In this document: positions 36,425-45,673 of the stretch, piece after piece
Layout: each line of letters opens with the position of its first letter
How positions within the stretch are numbered: the stretch's first letter is position 1
Translations under genes and position numbers: made by a program
Assembly (NCBI RefSeq): GCF_026802175.1
Contig: NZ_CP113797.1
Coordinates: 2,209,026-2,273,025 of the forward strand
Origin: Thermocoleostomius sinensis A174
GTDB taxonomy: Bacteria > Cyanobacteriota > Cyanobacteriia > Elainellales > Elainellaceae
Direction of reading: 5' to 3'
Length of the DNA: 64,000 bases
The notes under the pieces: model-generated
What the model was told of the DNA's origin: nothing
Seen by the model: the letters and a program-made list of their open reading frames with translations, nothing else
Databases searched by the model: none

Positions 36425-37978
36425 ATGGCTCCTTTTAACTGGTTCAATCGTCAACACAGCGATCAACCCTCCGCCGAGGAGGAAACTGTCTCAAGCGCAT
36501 CCTCTCCTGAAGCAACAGCACCAGCGGTTACAGAGCCAGTATCTGAAGCTGCTCCTCCTGCCGTTGCCCAAGATCAATTAGCATGGGCTAAAGCTGCTTA
36601 CGAAAATATTCGCAAGCGCAAACAGGCAGAACAAGCAGACGCTTCGAGTGAACCTGCAATCGAGTCGTCTTCCGAAGCAGCAGAATCAAGCAAGGATACA
36701 CCCGATTCTGCACCCGTGGAGGTGGTTGAACCTGCTGCCATTGAAGCCACGGAACCAACAGTTGGCGAGCTAGACCCTCAACTAGACCCTCAACTAGACC
36801 CGATCGCAGATGTTGCTTCGAGTCAACTTCCTTTTTGGGCCAAGGCTGAGGCCGATCGTTTAGAACGTCTGGAACGACTGCGCACAGAAGCAATCGCCGC
36901 CGAACCAGAACCATCTGCCACGACTGAATCCCCTACGGCTGCGGCCGAGGTAGAACCGATTCCTGATTTTGTTCTCGACGAAGCCTTTCTGTGGAGTACA
37001 GAAGTGTTGGCTGCTCAAGGCCGCCGCCCCGACGATGTCTCGATTGAAGAAATCACCTGGCTGAAACGCTTGCGGCAAGGATTGGACAAAACTCGGCGCA
37101 ATTTGGTGAATCAATTGCGGGCGATCGTCGGGCAAGGGCCGCTCAATCAAGATGCGGTGCTGGAAATTGAGTCCTTGTTGCTGCAAGCGGATGTGGGCAT
37201 TGAAGCTACCGATCACATTATTGAATCGCTGCAATCGAGACTGCGCCAAGAAGCCCTGCCTCCTGCCGAAGCGATCGCCTATCTAAAGCAAATTCTGCGA
37301 GATATGCTCGATCGGCCACTGGGAGGGTCTCACACGCTATCCTTCGTGCCAGAGAAAGACAAGCTCAATATTTGGTTGATTACAGGAGTTAACGGAGCCG
37401 GCAAGACCACAACGATCGGCAAATTGGCACACATTGCCAACAAATCTGGCTACCGTTGTTTGATTGCGGCAGCCGACACCTTTCGAGCAGCGGCCGTACA
37501 GCAGGTGAAAGTGTGGGGCGATCGTAGCCAAGTAGAAGTCATTGCCAATCCTGGCAAAAATACCGATCCAGCAGCGGTTGTGTTCGATGGCATTGCCGCT
37601 GCCCAATCGAGGAACACCGAATTGCTACTAGTAGATACAGCAGGTCGATTGCAGAACAAAAAGAACCTGATGGAAGAGTTGAGCAAAATCCGTCGTATTA
37701 TTGACAAAAAGGCTCCCGATGCCAACGTAGAGTCGCTGCTGGTTCTGGATGCCACGCTGGGTCAAAATGGGTTGCGCCAAGCTGAGGTGTTTTCGGAGGT
37801 GGCAAAACTCAGTGGCGTGGTGTTGACCAAACTGGATGGTACAGCCAAAGGGGGAATTGCGCTGGCAGTGGTGCAACAGCTTGGTCTGCCCATTCGCTTC
37901 ATTGGTGCTGGAGAAGGCATCGAGGATTTACGGCCGTTTTCGAGTTATGAGTTTGTAGAAGCGCTATTGAGTGGTTAA
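36425..37978 (+). CDS. ftsY: FtsY, signal recognition particle receptor
   Basis: 517 residues from ATG 36425. The N-terminal A domain (about 1-190) is acidic, Ala/Pro/Glu-rich and includes a three-copy LDPQ-like repeat (about 118-128). The NG domain follows. The P-loop GVNGAGKTTT is at 321-330, DTFRAAAVQQ, DTAGRLQNKKN and TKLDGTAKGG are the other G motifs. It docks SRP-ribosome complexes at the membrane for co-translational insertion. The P-loop and DTAGR are complete, so it should be active. Confidence 0.97.
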   Translation: MAPFNWFNRQHSDQPSAEEETVSSASSPEATAPAVTEPVSEAAPPAVAQDQLAWAKAAYENIRKRKQAEQADASSEPAIESSSEAAESSKDTPDSAPVEVVEPAAIEATEPTVGELDPQLDPQLDPIADVASSQLPFWAKAEADRLERLERLRTEAIAAEPEPSATTESPTAAAEVEPIPDFVLDEAFLWSTEVLAAQGRRPDDVSIEEITWLKRLRQGLDKTRRNLVNQLRAIVGQGPLNQDAVLEIESLLLQADVGIEATDHIIESLQSRLRQEALPPAEAIAYLKQILRDMLDRPLGGSHTLSFVPEKDKLNIWLITGVNGAGKTTTIGKLAHIANKSGYRCLIAAADTFRAAAVQQVKVWGDRSQVEVIANPGKNTDPAAVVFDGIAAAQSRNTELLLVDTAGRLQNKKNLMEELSKIRRIIDKKAPDANVESLLVLDATLGQNGLRQAEVFSEVAKLSGVVLTKLDGTAKGGIALAVVQQLGLPIRFIGAGEGIEDLRPFSSYEFVEALLSG

Positions 37979-38053
37979 GAATAAGACGATAATCGTGTCC
38001 TTGGGAAGAAGAAAACTTGCCGGGTATGATTGACTGAACACCGAGGGCAGAGG

Positions 38054-38101
38054 GTAGATGGATCGGTCTGATCTTCTAATCCGATGCATCCACCCATCTA
38101 C
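38054..38101. terminator. Possible shared terminator between ftsY and the EF-hand-like gene
   Basis: The arms gtagatggatcgg (38054-38066) and ccgatgcatcc to catctac (38081-38101) pair with an 8-base bulge. The genes are convergent here, so a bidirectional terminator is plausible, but there is no T-run. Confidence 0.35.
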
Positions 38102-38103
38102 TT

Positions 38104-38775
38104 CTACCAGAGGGCCGGAACCGGAGGAGCCGGAGCCGGGGCTGGAGCTGGTTGCACTTGCGGGACTGGCGCCGGAGCCGGAGCCGGGGTTGGGATTGGA
38201 GCCGGAGCCGGAGCCGGAGTTGGGATGACTTGCTGTTCAATCACCGTCACACGCGATCGTTCAATTTCTTCTAGAAGCGCCAGGGCCTCTGCCTCAGATA
38301 CCTCTACCAAATTGATGAGGTTACCATTGGTGACAACTCCGGCTCCACTGATCGCAATGACATAATTGCCGGGAGTAAGTTGCCGTGCCGAGGGAATATT
38401 GATGATATCAACTGCCAACCATTCATCCTCGTCAAAGTCTCCATCATCATCGTAATCTGTCCGAGTGAGCACATCGATTTCTGCAAAGTCCTCATTCTTA
38501 ACGAGGCGCTCTAACCGGGCAGGCGTACAGAACCGCTCAACACGACCATCCCCATCGGGGTCTGCATCTGCACCGTCTACCGTAATGATGCGACCGTCAT
38601 TGGTCAAAATAGCACAGTTATTAGCTTCTAGCAGATCCACAACGACATCATCGTCAATGGTGTCTACAGAAGTAGTTTGCGCCAAAAGTGGAGCAGCTAC
38701 TATCGCGGCGATCAAATTCACTCCAACTGCCGTAGCAAACACAGTACTAGCCAATACTCTGATCTGTAATGACAT
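38104..38775 (-). CDS. Secreted protein with EF-hand-like calcium loops and Pro-Ala tail
   Basis: 223 residues. A signal peptide (about 1-32, cut after LLAQ) leads to a mature domain. DADPDGDGRVE (about 71-81) and DYDDDGDFDEDEW (about 108-120) have the DxDxDG spacing of EF-hand or dockerin-like calcium loops. NYVIAISGAGVVTNGNLINLVEV follows. The last 45 residues are Pro-Ala repeats (PAPAP, PTPAP), probably a cell-wall-spanning tail. No family recognised. The GC-rich repeats in the 3' end are coding. Confidence 0.7.
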   Translation of the reverse strand: MSLQIRVLASTVFATAVGVNLIAAIVAAPLLAQTTSVDTIDDDVVVDLLEANNCAILTNDGRIITVDGADADPDGDGRVERFCTPARLERLVKNEDFAEIDVLTRTDYDDDGDFDEDEWLAVDIINIPSARQLTPGNYVIAISGAGVVTNGNLINLVEVSEAEALALLEEIERSRVTVIEQQVIPTPAPAPAPIPTPAPAPAPVPQVQPAPAPAPAPPVPALW

Positions 38776-39182
38776 AATTAACTTCCTGTTTAAGGATTTT
38801 GTGAAGGTTTTCTAGCACTTCAGACGTTGCTAGAGGCTGTTCTAGACATTACTTTTCTAGAATGCTTGCTGAACTCAGTTTTGCAAGCACTGAACGAAGT
38901 ACCAACAGGAACCAGCTTTTTAAATCAATAAAGAAACCAACTAACAATCATAGTATATGATGTGAAATCGACGCAAAGTTAAGAAAAAACGAGGGTTCTT
39001 CGCGCTATATGGTCTTTTTTTGGATGGCGATCGTCAAAAATTTCAGTGAAGCAAGCGATGAATCACTGAATGACCAAACTATAGAAATATTAAACCAAGA
39101 AACTCACCACTTGTGTTTAACGGTTTGTACTTATCCTGATAATCAATCTACTGGCGCAGCATATAGATTAACGAACCGGAAA
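38776..39182. other. Spacer with the promoter of the EF-hand-like gene
   Basis: About 400 bp. AT-rich between 38930 and 39000. A 66-codon plus-strand frame (39009-39209) overlaps the next gene end and has no recognised sequence. Confidence 0.35.
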
Positions 39183-39947
39183 TTAACCACGCAGTTCCCC
39201 AACAATTAGATGTAGTTGATCGAACGCTATAACCATTAGTCCCATCATGCCAGCAACGATTGCAGTTCCCCACAATTCCATCCTGAGTGATAGTGATGAT
39301 GTACGATGCGCTGGCTGTAACCAAAAGTTGAGCGAATGAATTACCAGCGGCATGATGAGCCAGGTCAAAATGCAAGTTGTAATCAGGTTATTCACAAACA
39401 TCGCGCTGGCAGGCGACCACGAGTGCATTATGCCCAACTGATCAAACACCAACGATTGCAGCATGACGATCGGATATAAACCTAGCACTATCGATAAAAT
39501 TTGTTTCCAAGATGGTGGGCCTAGACTGGCGAGTTCTGAACCAGCCTCACGGGAAAACCATCCTTCCAGCCCAGTCGTTAAGGACTTAAATTTGTAGCTT
39601 TCAAAAATTTGCTGTCCTCGCTCTATTAAAGCTTCTCGTTCTGCCGAGGCTAACCAATCGTTCAGATGCTCTGGCGTGTCAAAGTGAATAATAGAGTACC
39701 ACTTCAATACTCCATTTTTGCACTCTAAGGGGCGACAACGGTCGGCTCGGACAAACCCCTCAAACTGTTTAGTCGCAGACAATAACTCGGCATACCATTG
39801 CTTAAACGCATAGCCCTTGCCCTTCGGCACAATATGCTCAATTACAACACTAGAGTAGAAAACTTGATCAGCATCAGCATCAGCATCAAGCTGCATCCAG
39901 TCGCTAGAAGCATTGCGAATATGGCGAATTACTGGCTCTAAAATCAT
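39183..39947 (-). CDS. ABM-like domain fused to a membrane domain, paralogue A
   Basis: 254 residues. The N-terminal antibiotic-biosynthesis-monooxygenase-like fold (about 30-135) contains [38 protein letters not shown] and a conserved [13 protein letters not shown]. Three hydrophobic helices follow (about 153-173, 184-207, 224-246). The N-terminus carries a DADADAD run from a hexanucleotide repeat (39866-39890), absent from paralogue B. ABM folds oxidise or bind aromatic substrates, but no catalytic assignment is possible here. The membrane part may anchor it. Confidence 0.72.
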   Translation of the reverse strand: MILEPVIRHIRNASSDWMQLDADADADQVFYSSVVIEHIVPKGKGYAFKQWYAELLSATKQFEGFVRADRCRPLECKNGVLKWYSIIHFDTPEHLNDWLASAEREALIERGQQIFESYKFKSLTTGLEGWFSREAGSELASLGPPSWKQILSIVLGLYPIVMLQSLVFDQLGIMHSWSPASAMFVNNLITTCILTWLIMPLVIHSLNFWLQPAHRTSSLSLRMELWGTAIVAGMMGLMVIAFDQLHLIVGELRG

Positions 39948-40090
39948 AGTTAGATAAGGTTAATAGAAAGCAATACGCAACGTTTACGAGGATCTGTTGA
40001 GCATTAAGCCCAAAGACCCGTATAGAACCCGCTGAACGGCTGCTTACTATCATTCTTCGTTAAATTCGCCGCCTTTAACACTATCAAAGG

Positions 40091-40107
40091 TTGTATTCTG
40101 TATACAA
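40091..40107. promoter_or_regulatory. 17-bp palindromic motif upstream of paralogue A
   Basis: TTGTAT (40091-40096) and ATACAA (40102-40107) around TCTGT. It matches 40851-40867 upstream of paralogue B at 14 of 17 positions. It lies about 145 bases before the paralogue A start. Confidence 0.5.
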
Positions 40108-40150
40108 AAATGCGGTTTTATCATTTCTAAAGTTTTCTCCAGTGTTATCG

Positions 40151-40831
40151 TCAATGCTGCCAGTAGTTGAACAGTGACGCCATCAGTACCAATGCCATCA
40201 GCACAATTGCCGCTCCCATCGCATCGGTTTGCAGTGTCGAAAGTCGATAGGCAGGGCGTAACCAAAACCGTAAGCAGCGTGTTACAACTGGCATCACCAG
40301 CCACGTCAGCACCGAAGACGTGATGAGATTGTTGATGACCATGGCACTCGCTGGTGGCCACGATTGCATCACACCAAGGGTAGTGAAGATCATGCTTTGC
40401 ACCATCAGCGTTGGGTATAGCCCCAACACCACAGCTAATACCTGCTTCCAGGCAGGTGGCCCAAGTCCTGCTTGCTCTTCAGAACCTGCGGCACGTGAAA
40501 ACCAACCCTCTAAACCAGTGGTAAAGGATTTAAACCGATAGGCCTCTAAAATCTCTTGCCCTGCCTCTAAAAACTGTTGGCGATCGTCTGACTTCACCCA
40601 CTGCTCCAGATGCTCTGGTGTGTCAAAGTGCATGATGGAGTACCACTTGACCACATGATTAGCACAGCGCAGTGGTGGGCCCAAATCAGTGCGCACATAG
40701 CCGTCATAGCGTTTGGCTACCCGAATCAAATTGGCATACCACTGTTTGAAAGCTTGGTCTTTGCCGTTTGGAACAATGTGCTCGATCACGACACTAGAGT
40801 AAAACAACTGATCCTCGTGAGGACTAGACAT
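40151..40831 (-). CDS. ABM-like domain fused to a membrane domain, paralogue B
   Basis: 226 residues, closely similar to paralogue [58 protein letters not shown] and the three C-terminal helices recur. The ABM-like part is about 10-115. It lies 203 bp upstream of A on the same strand, a tandem duplication. The shared 17-bp motif ahead of each suggests joint control. Function unknown; a membrane-anchored small-molecule enzyme or sensor is possible. Confidence 0.72.
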   Translation of the reverse strand: MSSPHEDQLFYSSVVIEHIVPNGKDQAFKQWYANLIRVAKRYDGYVRTDLGPPLRCANHVVKWYSIMHFDTPEHLEQWVKSDDRQQFLEAGQEILEAYRFKSFTTGLEGWFSRAAGSEEQAGLGPPAWKQVLAVVLGLYPTLMVQSMIFTTLGVMQSWPPASAMVINNLITSSVLTWLVMPVVTRCLRFWLRPAYRLSTLQTDAMGAAIVLMALVLMASLFNYWQH

Positions 40832-40850
40832 GGGAGTGCCTGGTTAGTTT

Positions 40851-40867
40851 TTGCATTCAGTATACAG
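40851..40867. promoter_or_regulatory. 17-bp motif upstream of paralogue B
   Basis: TTGCATTCAGTATACAG, related to 40091-40107 (14 of 17 bases). It lies 20 bp before the paralogue B start and covers a minus-strand TATACT -10-like box. ATACAGTCT (40862-40870) also matches nine bases of the TetR operators at 6645-6707. Confidence 0.5.
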
Positions 40868-41124
40868 TCTAAGAATCTGCTACAATCAAACAGTGACTAC
40901 AAAACAGTGATGTAGGCATGGAAAAAGATTCGGACATGCAGCTTGCGTTGAGTCACTGGGTAGGGACTTGGTGATGCGAGTTGAGCAATAGCTAGAAACT
41001 CTATTTCTCTATCTCGCAACTCATTCAGCCAAGTATCAACTAATACAAGTGTCAACTTAAGAGCGAAACTGCATGGTGACAGGTTTGGACGTGCCTCCCA
41101 GATAATTGATTGTGGAGGTTAGTA

Positions 41125-41415
41125 GTGAAATATTCAAGTGATTCAGTTTTAAGCTATTCGGTCAATGGCGATGCTCTATGCCATGCTCACCAGCAGTTAA
41201 CCTCATCCTCTGATTCAGTACAACAGTTTCGTTCTAACATTGCTAGCAAACTGTGGAGTGCGAGTTTTTTAAAGCGATCGGTACTTATCTTGCTGCTTAA
41301 CGAATTAGACAGCGGGCAGCAAATTGCTTACTTAGAGCGGTGTTGGACAGCCGATTCATCAAAAACAGCCAAGCCTGCCAGTTTCTGGCGATCTGTCTGG
41401 CGGCTGTTGCGGTAA
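41125..41415 (+). CDS. Hypothetical protein
   Basis: 96 residues from GTG 41125. TGGAGG ends six bases before it, an excellent ribosome site; an upstream TTG at 41110 would bury that site. No domain recognised. A hydrophobic SVLILLLNELDSG (about 51-63) and a C-terminal FWRSVWRLLR amphipathic basic tail are the visible features. Convergent to the amidohydrolase. Coding is supported mainly by the ribosome site. Confidence 0.5.
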   Translation: MKYSSDSVLSYSVNGDALCHAHQQLTSSSDSVQQFRSNIASKLWSASFLKRSVLILLLNELDSGQQIAYLERCWTADSSKTAKPASFWRSVWRLLR

Positions 41416-41459
41416 TCAAACGCAGGAGAGGGGGAATGGGTAATTGGGTTAATCTCTCC

Positions 41460-42830
41460 CTATTCTCTGTTCCCATTCACCAATTCATACGCCATTCGAT
41501 TCGTTTGTTCAATCAATCGATCGAGGTCTACCGTGATCAAGTGCCCTTGATCAACGACACGCCTGCCATTGATAAAACTGTAGTCTACGCGATCGACATG
41601 GCAGAAAATTAAAGCTGCCACCGGATCATGCCAAGCGCCGGCAAACTGGGGGCGATCGAGGTTAATTGCAATAAAATCAGCCGACATACCGGGTGCGATC
41701 GCTCCAATATCATCCCGCCCCAAGACTCGCGCTCCTCCTAGCGTGGCGATGTCCAGAATTTGCCGGGCCGTCATGGCTGACGCATCGCACTCACGCACCC
41801 GCGCTAACAGAAACGCTAAGCGAGCTTCCTGAAACAAATTGCCCGTGTCATTCGAGGCCGATCCATCGACGCCCAGCCCCACGGGCACACCCTGATTCAG
41901 CATCTTACGAATGGGAGCAATGCCGCTGGCCAACCTCGTGTTGCTGCATGGGCAATGGGCTACCCCTGTTCCCGTTTTGCCAAACTTAGCAATGGCAGCT
42001 TCATCGAGTTGTACACAGTGGGCGTGCCAAACATCGGTGCCTAGCCACCCCACCGACTCGGCATATGCTCCGGGCAATAAACCAAATGTTGCCAAACTAT
42101 AGTCCACATCGGATTGATTTTCAGCTAAGTGCGTATGTAATCGCACTCCCGGATACGATCGCGCCAAGGCTGCCGATTGCCGCATCAAATCCGGCGAGAC
42201 AGAGAAAGGGGAGCAGGGCGCTAGGGTGATTCGCAGCATCGAGTGGCGAGTATTGTCGTGATACTGCTCAATCAGACGTTGCGAGTCGTCGAGGATTTTG
42301 GCCTCTGATTCGACAAGAGTGTCTGGTGGTAACCCTCCCTGACGTTCACCCACACTCATGCTGCCTCGACTGGCATGAAACCGTAGCCCGATCGCGGCAA
42401 TGGCATGAATTTCATCATCTAATGTGCAATCGTTCGGAAAAATATATAGATGATCGCTAGCTGTGGTGCAACCAGAGAGCATTAACTCAGCAGCGGCCAT
42501 TTGCGCACTGACTGCAATGGCTTTGGGTGTCAGGTTTTGCCAAATTGGGTAGAGGGTTTTCAGCCAGGTAAATAATGTACCATCTTGGGCAGCTGGCATC
42601 ACCCGTGTCAGACATTGGTAGAAGTGATGATGAGTGTTGACCAAGCCTGGCAGTACAAGGTGGCGATCGTGCAAATCCAACACTTCATCGGCCGTGGCAG
42701 GTAGCTCTGCGGTGGTTCCCACTTGCTCGATCACCTGATCACGCACCCAGATCGCCCCATGACGAATTTCGCGGCGCTGGGCATCTTGTGTCACCAGAGT
42801 ATGAATATTTTTAACCAGAAGCGTAGGCAT
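41460..42830 (-). CDS. 8-oxoguanine deaminase-type amidohydrolase
   Basis: 456 residues. The metal ligands NTHHHFYQ (about 64-71; H-x-H), LHTHLAEN (about 231-238), WHAHCV and GVDGSASND are all present. LTRVMPAAQDGTLFTWL and the SDHLYIFP region match 8-oxoguanine deaminases of the AtzA/TrzN-type superfamily. The enzyme removes the amino group of 8-oxoguanine, giving urate, in purine salvage or oxidative repair. The exact substrate is inferred from motif resemblance only. Confidence 0.85.
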   Translation of the reverse strand: MPTLLVKNIHTLVTQDAQRREIRHGAIWVRDQVIEQVGTTAELPATADEVLDLHDRHLVLPGLVNTHHHFYQCLTRVMPAAQDGTLFTWLKTLYPIWQNLTPKAIAVSAQMAAAELMLSGCTTASDHLYIFPNDCTLDDEIHAIAAIGLRFHASRGSMSVGERQGGLPPDTLVESEAKILDDSQRLIEQYHDNTRHSMLRITLAPCSPFSVSPDLMRQSAALARSYPGVRLHTHLAENQSDVDYSLATFGLLPGAYAESVGWLGTDVWHAHCVQLDEAAIAKFGKTGTGVAHCPCSNTRLASGIAPIRKMLNQGVPVGLGVDGSASNDTGNLFQEARLAFLLARVRECDASAMTARQILDIATLGGARVLGRDDIGAIAPGMSADFIAINLDRPQFAGAWHDPVAALIFCHVDRVDYSFINGRRVVDQGHLITVDLDRLIEQTNRMAYELVNGNRE

Positions 42831-43062
42831 TAGCGATAGAATCTAAAGTTTGATGAAGAGGCTGAAAGGCTTGGATGATTGAAAACTTGATTGGCGCCTG
42901 AAAAACTAACCAAACAAAGTCAAACGCTGCCAGACTTTTATTGCACAACTGTTATCGGCAAACGGTAGCTTAAACTACGTAAAAATCGGCACTCAATCTA
43001 AAACAACTAACTGATGCATTATTCGATTGATTGTGAACAAAGATCAAACTAAATTATGAACC

Positions 43063-43497
43063 ATGAAGGTAAAGCGTTTGAATACACAGGTGAATCAGCA
43101 ATTGCCCATCATTGGAATTACGACGTATCACCGCAACGAACTAGGGGATTTCCACTTACCAGGAGCTTACATTGAAGCTGTCGAGCATGCTAATGGTATT
43201 CCTGTGTTATTACCACCCACTTCAGGAGATTTGCGATCCTTGCTCGATCGCTTGGATAGTTTGATCTTCTCTGGTGGCGGTGACATTGATCCCGCACTTT
43301 ACAACAGTCCTGGACATCCCAGTATTTATTTAGTTGATCCGGAACGAGATAGATTTGAACTGGCGCTGGCAAGGGTAGCACTTACGCTGGACCTTCCCAT
43401 ACTTGGCATCTGTCGCGGCATGCAACTGCTCAATGTTGCCACAGGAGGAGATTTAATTTCTCATGTGCCTGAGCAGTATGGCGATCGCCAATTTTAG
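43063..43497 (+). pseudogene. C26 gamma-glutamyl hydrolase (PuuD-like), C-terminally truncated
   Basis: 144 residues against about 240 for the family. IIGITTYHRNELGDFHLPGAYIEAV, FSGGGDIDP and the nucleophile loop GICRGMQLLN (Cys117) are intact. The frame stops soon after YGDRQF, losing the part that supplies the catalytic His and Glu. The 168 bases after the stop before bicA are too short for the missing domain and contain no matching sequence. It is therefore probably inactive, or a real short form. It lies before a strong bidirectional terminator. Confidence 0.75.
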
Positions 43498-43592
43498 GTG
43501 TACAAATCCTGAATCAGGCAAAGAACAAAAAAGTAATGGAAAGCAATAAATTGCATTGACTAACAGATATCACGGAAAGGAATAATTAAGAC

Positions 43593-43662
43593 AAAAGGCG
43601 ATCGGTTTCTCTAGCTTCTCTAGGGATGAGCTTGTTCCATAACGATGAACCGATCGCCTTTT
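43593..43662. terminator. Bidirectional terminator with 15-bp perfect stem
   Basis: AAAAGGCGATCGGTT (43593-43607) and AACCGATCGCCTTTT (43648-43662) are perfect complements around a 40-base loop. T-runs occur at both ends, so it can serve the convergent C26 remnant and bicA. Confidence 0.72.
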
Positions 43663-43665
43663 GAT

Positions 43666-45351
43666 TTAAGGAAGTGTGATAAATTCGCTAGCACTGGTTG
43701 ATACAGATCCACGAACCAGCGCTGTAGCGGCTTGTAAAGCTGCCAACCGCTCGTCCATTACCCGCTCAGGTGGAACCAGATCCAACACCTTGAGTTGCTT
43801 CAAGCGCTTCTGGGTTTGACCGGGAGCACAGACAATAAATACTGGACGCTCTTTGCTAACTGCCTCTTTCACCACATTTTCAACCGCTAGGGAGGCGGTC
43901 ACACCCAGCAGTGGTACATCTGTGAGATCGACAATCAAGACATCTGAGTCTTTCATCGCCGATTGTTCGCGAGCGATCGCTTTGGCGACTCCAAAAATCA
44001 TTGGTCCGCTGAGGTGGAACAACAGCACTCGACCATTGGCTTCATCAAGCAACAGTTTTTCTTCACTGCTCAGTTGAATTTTGTCGTCCACATCCGTGAT
44101 CGTTTTGACCGATTGGGATTGCAGTTTAGACAACCGCTCGATTGTAAGAATGTTGGCAATGAAGACACCCACACCCACCGCAACAATCAAGTCCACTAGA
44201 ACCGTCAACAGCATAACGCCGTACATGATCAACGTGCCCTTGAGGGAAACATGGTGAGCACGTTTGAGGAAACTCCAGTCGAGAATATCAATCCCCACCT
44301 TGAGGGCAATTCCAGCTAACACTGCCATTGGAATCGATTGCGTTAGCGGAGCCGCCCACAATACAACCACTAATAAAATGAGCGCGCGCGTTAATCCTGA
44401 CAGAGCCGACTTCGCACCCGTTTGAATATTGACCACCGTTCCCATTGTGGCTCCGGCTCCGGGCAATCCACCACAGAGACCCGAAACCAAGTTGCCAATC
44501 CCCTGTCCAATTAACTCTTTATCAGACTGGTGTTGTGTGCGCGTTAAACTATCAGCAATAACGGCTGTTAACAATGTATCAATACAGCCCAACAAGCCCA
44601 GCATTGCCCCATCAATCAGCATTCGTGTCATTTCCGACGCTGTAAACACAGGTAGCTGAATCGTGGGCAACCCCATGGGAATCTCACCGATCCGACGAAT
44701 CTCAACATTAGAGAATAGGGTCAGCGACACAATCGTTCCCACAATCAGCGCCAAAAGTTGAGGCGGTATCAAGCGCTTGAACTTGGACGGCATTAAGAAA
44801 ATAATGGCAAGCGTCAACACGCCCAGAGACGTTTCCACTGGATTCATGTTGGCGACTAATTGGGGCAGCGCTTGCAGAGTGCCCAACACACCGCCCTTAG
44901 GAGCCGCTTGTCCCAGAAATGGCGCAATTTGCAGGATAATTAGAATGATACCGATGCCCGACATGAAGCCCGAAATGACACTGTAGGGCATCAGGGTAAT
45001 GTATTTACCCAGTCGGAACACCCCAAACAAAATCTGAAAAACTCCCGCTAACATGACCACAGTAAAAGCCATAGCTAGCCCATGGTCTTGATTGGCAGCC
45101 GTCAAACTGGCGACCACGGCTGTCATCACCACGGTCATCGGACCGGTGGGTTCAGAGATTAATGTGGGGGTCCCACCAAACAGGGCCGCAAAAAATCCAA
45201 CACAAACGGCTCCGTACAGTCCAGCCACAGGGCCAGCACCCGAAGCCACACCAAAAGCTAGAGCGAGGGGTAAAGAGACGATCGCCGCTGTAATCCCTCC
45301 AAATAAGTCACCTTGTAGATTTCTAAAATGAATGCGATTGGTTAGTTGCAT
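43666..45351 (-). CDS. bicA: BicA-type Na+-dependent bicarbonate transporter (SulP family)
   Basis: 561 residues. The N-terminus MQLTNRIHFRNLQGDLFGGI and FFAALFGGTPTLISEPTGPM match the BicA group. About twelve to fourteen membrane helices cover residues 15-400, and a cytoplasmic STAS domain covers about 430-545 (VLLFHLSGPMIFGVAKAIAR). It pumps HCO3- into the cell with Na+ for the carbon-concentrating mechanism. AATCTA-type repeats lie just upstream (45414-45475). A terminator follows. Confidence 0.9.
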   Translation of the reverse strand: MQLTNRIHFRNLQGDLFGGITAAIVSLPLALAFGVASGAGPVAGLYGAVCVGFFAALFGGTPTLISEPTGPMTVVMTAVVASLTAANQDHGLAMAFTVVMLAGVFQILFGVFRLGKYITLMPYSVISGFMSGIGIILIILQIAPFLGQAAPKGGVLGTLQALPQLVANMNPVETSLGVLTLAIIFLMPSKFKRLIPPQLLALIVGTIVSLTLFSNVEIRRIGEIPMGLPTIQLPVFTASEMTRMLIDGAMLGLLGCIDTLLTAVIADSLTRTQHQSDKELIGQGIGNLVSGLCGGLPGAGATMGTVVNIQTGAKSALSGLTRALILLVVVLWAAPLTQSIPMAVLAGIALKVGIDILDWSFLKRAHHVSLKGTLIMYGVMLLTVLVDLIVAVGVGVFIANILTIERLSKLQSQSVKTITDVDDKIQLSSEEKLLLDEANGRVLLFHLSGPMIFGVAKAIAREQSAMKDSDVLIVDLTDVPLLGVTASLAVENVVKEAVSKERPVFIVCAPGQTQKRLKQLKVLDLVPPERVMDERLAALQAATALVRGSVSTSASEFITLP

Positions 45352-45673
45352 GATTCGGTGAATGAGCTATGAAAGCAAATAAAGGAAGCGATTATGTAAT
45401 AAAGTGGGTTTCTATAGATTTTAATCTATTAATACTCAAATTAAAATCTAGAAAAATCTATGATTAAGATTAAAATAACATAAACCTTGTGATAAAACTC
45501 GATTAATTGATTAGCAATTCCAATGACTTTCTGTGCAATTTGCTTATGGATAACTGAGTGAAATGGAACCAAAGGCACAACGCCGTATCTTGGCAAGTAG
45601 AATAGCGAGCCATCAGCTTATCGATGACGAGTCAAATGCTTGCACTACGAATTTCCGTTGAAGGTAGTTACGG
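45352..45673. promoter_or_regulatory. bicA upstream region with clustered AATCTA motifs
   Basis: ATAGATT-TT-AATCTAT (45414-45429) is an inverted repeat with 7-bp arms. AAAATCTA recurs at 45443-45450 and 45453-45460, with AGATTAAAAT near 45468. The AT-rich cluster, 60-130 bp before the start, is a likely regulator site. nblS ends at 45674 in the same direction. Confidence 0.45.

Noticed and set aside
38104-38240. GC-rich repetitive DNA that looks like a minisatellite
   Set aside because: It is coding: the repeats encode the Pro-Ala tail of the secreted protein.
39009-39209. 66-codon frame before ABM paralogue A
   Set aside because: Overlaps the end of the supported gene and has no recognisable sequence.
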